A stretch of DNA of 64,000 nt, taken from Methanomicrobium antiquum (GTDB taxonomy: Archaea; Halobacteriota; Methanomicrobia; Methanomicrobiales; Methanomicrobiaceae). Below, in pieces: positions 59,288-64,000 of the stretch. The notes under the pieces were generated by a model. It was given only the letters and a program-made list of their open reading frames with translations, had not been told where the DNA came from and ran no database searches. The position numbers and the translations under genes were made by a program. Within the stretch, counting starts at the first letter, position 1. Every line of letters starts with the position of its first letter. The stretch lies in contig NZ_CP091092.1 of NCBI RefSeq assembly GCF_029633915.1, forward strand, positions 1,488,001-1,552,000. The letters run 5' to 3'.

Positions 59288-60160
59288 ATGCAAAAGGATG
59301 TGAAAAACCACAACTATGAACTATTAAATATTGCCACCCGTGATGTTATCTCAGTCTCTCCGACAACCAGCATCATAGGTGCTGTTGAATTGATGACCAA
59401 AAAGGGATTTCGCCGACTTCCTGTAACTGACCCCGGAACAAACAAAATAATCGGAATTGTAACAGCAGGAGATATCATTAATTTTATGGGAGGCGGTGAA
59501 AAATTCAATCTGGTCTCCGGAAAGCACAAAGGAAATATTATTGCGGCATTAAACGACAGCGTTCGTGAGATAATGAGCACTAAGCTTTTGACTCTTAAGG
59601 AGAGCGCCAAAGTCATTGATGTCGCGGCAACAATTGTCAACAAAAAATGCGGAGGTATCCCAATAGTTGATGATGAAGGAATATTAAGAGGAATTGTCAC
59701 AGAAAGAGACATTTTAAAAGTTTTCTGTGAAACACCGAATTATCTTTCTGTCTCAGACATAATGACAAAAAGTCCGCATGTAACTTCACCTGACGCAACA
59801 ATATGTGGTGTTACAAGAGAGATGATCAAGAAGAAATTCCGCCGACTTCCTGTTGTTTCCGATGATGTCCTCTTTGGGATTGTTACCGCAATGGATATTA
59901 TGAAATATGTTGGCAACGGGGATGTCTTTAAGGAAATGGTTACCGGAGATGTATCAGACGTCATGTCTGTCCCAATTAGAAAACTCATAAATGGGGATTT
60001 ATATACAACATCTCCTGATGAGAGCATAAGCAGGGTTGCACAGGAAATGATTGGAAAAGGAGTAGGAGCACTTCCTGTAATTGAAAATTCACACCTTATA
60101 GGTGTGATAACAGAATTTGATCTTGTAAAAGCTCTATCTATTGAGAAAAATCAGGGTTAA
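59288..60160 (+). CDS. Four-CBS-domain protein
   Basis: A 290-residue protein made only of four CBS domains (about 10-75, 90-145, 150-215 and 225-288): VSVSPTTSIIGAVELM, VREIMSTKLLTLKESA, VSDIMTKSPHVTSPDA and a fourth with YTTSPDESISR. Each ends with GIVTxxD or GVITEFD. Such stand-alone proteins are common in methanogens and serve as energy-status sensors in other systems. It is distinct in sequence from the four-CBS protein downstream, and both lie in tandem. Confidence 0.88.
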   Translation: MQKDVKNHNYELLNIATRDVISVSPTTSIIGAVELMTKKGFRRLPVTDPGTNKIIGIVTAGDIINFMGGGEKFNLVSGKHKGNIIAALNDSVREIMSTKLLTLKESAKVIDVAATIVNKKCGGIPIVDDEGILRGIVTERDILKVFCETPNYLSVSDIMTKSPHVTSPDATICGVTREMIKKKFRRLPVVSDDVLFGIVTAMDIMKYVGNGDVFKEMVTGDVSDVMSVPIRKLINGDLYTTSPDESISRVAQEMIGKGVGALPVIENSHLIGVITEFDLVKALSIEKNQG

Positions 60161-60568
60161 ATGAAGACTAAAATTATAAATTTAAATTTGAAGGAAAATA
60201 CTAAAAAAGCGACTTGCAAAAAAAATTGTAAATAAAAAATGTCAACCGGGAATGTTATCTATCACAGGAAGATTACGTATTCTAAGGAGGCAAAAATCAA
60301 ATCCTGATCTATTAACAGGTTTATTCACCTGGCGCATCCATCAGAAACAGAAAGATACAAACCGGCAATGATCTGGAAAATGGTGCAGGACTTATATTTA
60401 CAGTCATATTCTGCTAAACTCAAAAGAATATGTCTTATAAAAAGGCACTATGTGAAAAAAATCAGTTCAACCGGCCTTATCTTTCAGGCGCCATGAGTGG
60501 TAGAATGGAGAAAAGACAGAGAACATGTCAGAGAATAAAATTAAAATAACCTATTAGAGGTGAAAAAA
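60161..60568. other. Intergenic region between CBS genes 2 and 3
   Basis: About 408 bases; a CAGGT-TTATTC-ACCTG hairpin (60316-60331) and an AAGGAGG (about 60281) with no start codon behind it. A 39-codon ORF at 60430-60549 is present but unsupported. The leader length is unusual for the window and suggests control elements. Confidence 0.45.
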
Positions 60569-61351
60569 ATGAGTGAAAAATTACTGATAAAAGATGTTAT
60601 GTCAAAACCTGTAACTATTGCAAAATCTGCAGTAATTACTGAAGCTCTCGATAAAATGCTTGATTTGGGCGTAGATCCCCTGATTGTAACAAACAACGGA
60701 GGTGTTGCCGGCACAATATCCAGAAAGTCAATTGCAGACATTTTGGGAAGCAAAAAAACCTCTGCCATTTCTCCAACAAAAATTCATGTGGCAAACAGGA
60801 CAGATGAGAATTTCACATCAGCATATCCTGATCAGGATGCAGAATTATTAATTCCACTGCTTCAGGAGTACAAAGTTGTTGTAGTACTTGATGAGGAACA
60901 CAGGCTTGTTGGAAAGGTGGATGCAACTGACCTTTTATCAGTTATGCTTCCCGAAGCATCGGTTGAAAATATTATGCAGATAGCCCATACAATACATCCT
61001 GGTGAGCGTGTAGTCCATCTTAGAAGAAAAATGATGGATGAAGGCGTAACCAAATATGTGGTTATTGATGAGGAGAAAGGAGATGTTGTCGGAGTTGTCA
61101 CCGAAACCGATATTGCAAAATCGATGCGCAGTTTCCGTGAGAATGTCGGAGATAACCATCAGGAGTATCAGGTCAGAAATCTGTTTGTAAACGATATTAT
61201 GACAAGCCCTGCACTTGCTGTTGATGTTGAAACAGACATTGATGCAATAAAGGACTTAATAATTACAAAAAAGATAAGTTCTGTACCTGTTTTAAAGGAT
61301 GGAAGACTTGTAGGAATTATTTCAAAAGATGCACTTTTAGTTGCACTTTGA
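60569..61351 (+). CDS. Four-CBS-domain protein with divergent first pair
   Basis: A 260-residue protein of four CBS units; the first two are separated by a longer loop (KKTSAISPTKIHVANRTDEN) and the last pair ends VNDIMTSPALAVDVETDID and SVPVLKDGRLVGIISKD. The ATG at 60569 has GAGGTGA upstream. It is the third CBS gene of the cluster and likely has the same kind of adenine-nucleotide ligand. Confidence 0.87.
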   Translation: MSEKLLIKDVMSKPVTIAKSAVITEALDKMLDLGVDPLIVTNNGGVAGTISRKSIADILGSKKTSAISPTKIHVANRTDENFTSAYPDQDAELLIPLLQEYKVVVVLDEEHRLVGKVDATDLLSVMLPEASVENIMQIAHTIHPGERVVHLRRKMMDEGVTKYVVIDEEKGDVVGVVTETDIAKSMRSFRENVGDNHQEYQVRNLFVNDIMTSPALAVDVETDIDAIKDLIITKKISSVPVLKDGRLVGIISKDALLVAL

Positions 61352-61490
61352 AAGATGCAAAGGAAAAGCTAATTAAAAAAACTAAAAATCCTAATTTTTT
61401 TTTGCGCTTTTAAAATCTCTAAAATCTGAAGAAGAATTCCGGGACTCATCAAATTTAGTCTTTTTACTTAGTCATTTCTTAGTCTTTTCA

Positions 61491-61557
61491 AAAAAAAGTT
61501 CATGAAATTATATTTCATGCAAACTTATTATGTAAGGTACGAAATAACTTTCATAGC
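61491..61557 (-). repeat. Dispersed double-palindrome element, copy H
   Basis: Minus orientation: AAGTTATTTCGTACCTTACA, spacer, CATGAAATATAATTTCATG and AACTTTTTTT end. It lies upstream of the deoxyhypusine synthase gene and downstream of the CBS gene in antisense orientation. Confidence 0.75.
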
Positions 61558-61616
61558 TAATTATTAATCTAAGAATTTAATCAGGAAACATAAGGTAGAT
61601 TTAACCGGAGATACAG

Positions 61617-62615
61617 ATGAAAACAATTAATTCTGCAATTCCAGAAAAGGATATTTCAAAACTACTTGAAAATATGAGCCACACAGGTTTTCAGGGGAGA
61701 AAACTTGGAGAGTCACTGGGTGTATGGGAACATATGATAGAAGATGAATCATGCACTATATTGCTTGGGCTTTCAGGGGCGATGATTCCCGCAGGAATGC
61801 AGGCATTACTGTGTGAGCTTGTAAGCAGGCGTTATATTGATGTGATTGTATCAACAGGCGCAAATATGTTTCATGATGCCTGTGAACACTTAAATGTACG
61901 TCATTACCGCGGGCATCATAATGTTGATGACACTGAACTCTTCTCAAAAGGAATAGACAGGATATATGATGTTTTTGCATACGAAAATGAGTTTCGTGAT
62001 GTGGATTTGGCAATATCCAGGTTTGCAGAAGAAATATCTCCATACTGTGCATCATCATCAGATTTCACAGAAAAGCTTGGCAAATGGCTTCTCATGAAAA
62101 ATCCAAAAGGAAAATCAGTTCTTTCTGAATGTACAAAGGCAGGCGTTCCCGTATTTATTCCGGCAATATGTGATTCATCAATAGGGATAGGACTTTTAAT
62201 GGCAAGAAGAAAAGGAGCTGATATTTCTGTTGATCAGATTGCAGATGTAGATGAGATTACTAGAATTGTCGAACTCTCAGACAGAACCGGAGTAGTATAT
62301 GTCGGCGGAGGCGTTCCTAAAAATTTCATTCAGCAAACGCAGGTAATCGCATCCATTCATGATGCCGGAAAAGAAGGGCATCATTACGCCATACAATATA
62401 CAACCGATTCCCCGCACTGGGGCGGACTTTCCGGATGCACTTTTGAAGAGGCAATAAGCTGGGGAAAAGAAACACCGGACTGCAGAAATGTTCAGTGCTT
62501 CTGCGATGCGACAATAGCACTTCCTGTTGTAGTATCAGGTCTTGTATCCAAAAATCCGATCAGGAAAAATATACCGGATGTCAGAAAAATGACTGGTGCA
62601 GGACAGAAAAATTAG
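61617..62615 (+). CDS. dys: Deoxyhypusine synthase
   Basis: Makes deoxyhypusine on aIF5A from spermidine. The 332-residue protein has the family outline, including STGANMFHDACEHL, VFIPAICDSSIGIGLLMARRKGAD, VYVGGGVPKNFIQQTQ, YTTDSPHWGGLSG and EAISWGKE, where the active-site Lys sits in the SWGK motif. This is the euryarchaeal DHS-like type, which differs in the NAD-binding region from the eukaryotic enzyme. The ATG at 61617 has GGAGAT in front. Confidence 0.88.
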   Translation: MKTINSAIPEKDISKLLENMSHTGFQGRKLGESLGVWEHMIEDESCTILLGLSGAMIPAGMQALLCELVSRRYIDVIVSTGANMFHDACEHLNVRHYRGHHNVDDTELFSKGIDRIYDVFAYENEFRDVDLAISRFAEEISPYCASSSDFTEKLGKWLLMKNPKGKSVLSECTKAGVPVFIPAICDSSIGIGLLMARRKGADISVDQIADVDEITRIVELSDRTGVVYVGGGVPKNFIQQTQVIASIHDAGKEGHHYAIQYTTDSPHWGGLSGCTFEEAISWGKETPDCRNVQCFCDATIALPVVVSGLVSKNPIRKNIPDVRKMTGAGQKN

Positions 62616-62749
62616 CTTTTTTATTTAGCAGTAATAACTCATTTAGCAGTACTAACTCCATACCAGAACATATTTTCTTTTAATTTAACTGTTTTTTAAA
62701 TTCAAATGGTTTTGTTGCAGTTTAAACAGATATTCATGATTGAATTATT

Positions 62750-62808
62750 GAAAAAACATTCATGAAACAAATTTTTCATGGACCGGTTTCATGGTAAATC
62801 ACGATTAG
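62750..62808 (-). repeat. Dispersed element, copy I
   Basis: Minus orientation: AATCGTGATTTACCATGAAA, CCGGTCCATGAA, AAATTTGTTTCATGAATG and TTTTTT. Hairpin arms are diverged (CATGAAA-TTTCATG kept). Confidence 0.65.
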
Positions 62809-62929
62809 ATTATTGAAAATTAATTAAATCAGAAAAATCATAAAGATAATTTTTTATAACTGCGATAAAGCAAATGTTTCATGAACTTTTTCTTGTATGA
62901 AGAACAATAACAATATTGCATTTACCATC

Positions 62930-62992
62930 AAAATCACTTTGTGATTTACATGAAACTGTTGCATGAAGCCTTAGTTTCATGAACGTTTTTTC
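62930..62992 (+). repeat. Dispersed element, copy J
   Basis: Plus orientation: AAAATCACTTTGTGATTT hairpin, ACATGAAACTGTTGCATGAA spacer, CATGAAGCC-TTAGTTTCATG and AACGTTTTTT. Together with copies B, F and G it defines the consensus. Confidence 0.75.
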
Positions 62993-63060
62993 TAAATTCT
63001 CTGTAAAATCTACAAGAGGACAATTGTTAAACCACAACCCTTAATAGTAAATCATACCCA

Positions 63061-63070
63061 TCTATATAAG
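63061..63070 (+). promoter_or_regulatory. TATA box of tRNA-Ser/rps13
   Basis: TCTATATAAG, about 70 bases before tRNA-Ser; transcription would begin near 63092 and run through the tRNA into rps13. Confidence 0.5.
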
Positions 63071-63133
63071 CAACATTCATGGAGCAACACATATCTTTGG
63101 TGTTGCGAGTGTCGAAAGATGCGAGATTACTCT

Positions 63134-63217
63134 GTTGAGGTAGCCAAGCCAGGCATGGCGCGGGGTTGCTAACCCCGTGTCCCTTGGGACTCGGGGGTTC
63201 AAATCCCTCCCTCAACG
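63134..63217 (+). tRNA. tRNA-Ser (anticodon GCT)
   Basis: An 84-base long-variable-arm tRNA: acceptor GTTGAGG with CCTCAAC, anticodon arm GGGGT-TGCTA-ACCCC region (loop TTGCTAA), variable arm and T arm GGGGG-TTCAAAT-CCCTC. Discriminator G; CCA not encoded. It lies 32 bases upstream of rps13. Confidence 0.95.
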
Positions 63218-63249
63218 CTTTCGAGCAAATCTCACTGTGAGGCAATTGA

Positions 63250-63699
63250 ATGGAAGAAAAAGAGATTAATTACTTTGTTAGGATTGAAAACGCTGATCTT
63301 GACGGTACAAAATCAGTCCAGATTGCTCTGACAGGACTTCCGGGAATCGGGCTTCATACCTCTGTAAACATTGCAAAAATGGCAGGAGTAGATCCCCTTG
63401 CAACTCTCGGTCTTCTTGATGAAGAGCCGGTCGACCGCATTCGTGAGGTTATTGCAACCTACATAGAGCGTGTTCCAACCTGGATGCTCAATCGCCAGAA
63501 AGACTACTATTCAGGAGCCGCAAAACAGCTTTTGGGTTCAGACTTAAACATGGCGATTGATGATGACATCAACCGTATGAGAAAAATTCGCTGTTACCGT
63601 GGTATCCGCCACGAAACAGGTCAGAAAGTTCGCGGTCAGCGCACAAAATCCACAGGCAGGCGCGGAAGCACTGTCGGTGTCAGCAGGAAGAAGAAGTGA
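63250..63699 (+). CDS. rps13: Small-subunit ribosomal protein S13
   Basis: Small-subunit head protein of 149 residues. It begins [21 protein letters not shown], has the helix-two-turn-helix [21 protein letters not shown] and the C-terminal [22 protein letters not shown], which contacts tRNA. GTGAGGCAATTG precedes the ATG. It is followed by rps4 after 12 bases, the first genes of an archaeal S13-S4-S11-RpoD cluster that continues beyond the window. Confidence 0.97.
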   Translation: MEEKEINYFVRIENADLDGTKSVQIALTGLPGIGLHTSVNIAKMAGVDPLATLGLLDEEPVDRIREVIATYIERVPTWMLNRQKDYYSGAAKQLLGSDLNMAIDDDINRMRKIRCYRGIRHETGQKVRGQRTKSTGRRGSTVGVSRKKK

Positions 63700-63711
63700 A
63701 CGGTGGTATAA

Positions 63712-64000
63712 ATGGTATATCCGGGAAAAAATCATAAATCATACGAAACTCCCAAAAGACGTTTTGAGAAGACCCGTATTGAAGATGAGAACCGTCTCGT
63801 AATTGAGTTTGGTCTTAGAAACAAAAGGGAACTCTGGAAAGCCCAGAGTACACTCAGACGCTACCGCCGTGCAGCAAGAGATCTTCTCGCACTTAAGTCC
63901 TCATCAACAGATGCAGTTCTTATAGAGCGAAAAGAAGATGAGCTTTTAGGCCACCTTGCACGCTACGGTCTTCTTGGAGAAAATGCAAATATCGGAGATG
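63712..64000 (+). CDS. rps4: Small-subunit ribosomal protein S4, start only
   Basis: Partial gene cut by the window end. Its product starts [30 protein letters not shown] and continues with [21 protein letters not shown], archaeal S4/S9e features. At least 96 codons are visible. It is downstream of rps13 in the usual archaeal order. Confidence 0.93.
   Translation, partial: MVYPGKNHKSYETPKRRFEKTRIEDENRLVIEFGLRNKRELWKAQSTLRRYRRAARDLLALKSSSTDAVLIERKEDELLGHLARYGLLGENANIGD

Larger units (their letters stand above)
62616..63133. other. Intergenic region with elements I and J
   Basis: About 518 bases before tRNA-Ser. It holds two dispersed elements in opposite orientation (62750-62808 and 62930-62992), a partial third (TGTTTCATGAACTTTTT, near 62876) and promoter-like sequence at 63061-63070. 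No gene is seen. Confidence 0.6.

Noticed and set aside
60430-60549. A 39-codon ORF before the third CBS gene
   Set aside because: No ribosome site, no recognisable motif and composition like the surrounding spacer; not enough to call a gene.
17811-62992. Dispersed elements as plain terminators
   Set aside because: Copies C and F lie between divergent genes and H, I are antisense to the preceding gene, so termination alone cannot explain the family.
63027-63245. 72-residue minus-strand ORF over tRNA-Ser
   Set aside because: Also a tRNA translation artefact (GFEPPSPKGHGVSNP), not a gene.

Overview
The window is a contiguous piece of an AT-rich archaeal chromosome. The ribosomal proteins are archaeal or eukaryote-like (L10/P0, L12, S6e, S8e), and TFB, aIF5B, SRP19, Gar1, class I lysyl-tRNA synthetase, DphB, deoxyhypusine synthase and Thg1 are all present. 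MptE (tetrahydromethanopterin synthesis), an FmdE-family protein, archaeal-type PEP carboxylase, PEGA-type surface proteins and FtsZ point to a methanogenic euryarchaeon, most likely of the Methanomicrobiales. This placement is inferred from gene content; no database was searched.

Layout. 1-1.6 kb: a PEGA-like surface protein and a response regulator. 1.8-7.5 kb, minus strand: rpl12-rpl10-rpl1-rpl11-nusG-secE-ftsZ-dtdA. 7.8-17.6 kb: ileS, the tRNA-His guanylyltransferase gene, a PRC-barrel gene divergent from a CBS-fused site-2 protease, a minus-strand operon of RCK-DHH protein, mptE and radical SAM, and tRNA-Lys. 18-29 kb, accessory and membrane-rich: an ABC ATPase divergent from two permeases, one carrying a PrsW-like domain, secreted PEGA proteins, a B12/radical SAM protein, and an NRAMP-like/5TMR fusion overlapping a membrane-anchored solute-binding protein gene. 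29.3-34.1 kb: a metal ABC transporter of the ZnuABC type, an FmdE protein, a BASS-family transporter and tRNA-His. 34.4-41.5 kb: core information genes (infB, rps6e, rps8e, hypB, srp19, gar1, tfb) and tRNA-Ala. 41.5-44.3 kb: a 919-residue FtsZ/tubulin-like protein with an altered nucleotide loop and a repetitive tail. 44.8-52.7 kb: ppcA, a lipid-flippase-like protein, DUF357, dphB, two convergent cis-prenyltransferase-type genes, radical SAM and lysS. 52.9-56.3 kb: three pilin-like surface proteins. 56.7-61.4 kb: a trio resembling haloarchaeal oapABC, then three CBS proteins. 61.6-64 kb: deoxyhypusine synthase, tRNA-Ser, rps13 and the start of rps4.

The strongest candidates for something new are: (a) the NRAMP-fold protein that has lost the canonical metal ligands, is fused to a 5TMR_LYT-type sensor domain and is coupled to an anchored amino-acid-type binding protein; (b) a split cis-prenyltransferase in which the DGN catalytic site and the C-terminal RxG motif sit on two convergent, overlapping genes; (c) the aberrant FtsZ-like protein with a period-repeat tail; (d) an ABC permease-PrsW fusion; (e) a dispersed family of about ten modular double-palindrome elements between genes, one of which supplies the end of a coding sequence. 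The four tRNA genes carry no encoded CCA. The tRNA-His gene lacks an encoded G-1, which fits the Thg1-type gene in the same window.

Start codons were chosen from Shine-Dalgarno matches (GGAGGTGA-like), spacing and family starts. TTG and GTG starts appear at several genes, for example ileS, gar1 and the ABC-PrsW permease. No CRISPR array, insertion sequence, prophage or rRNA gene was seen.
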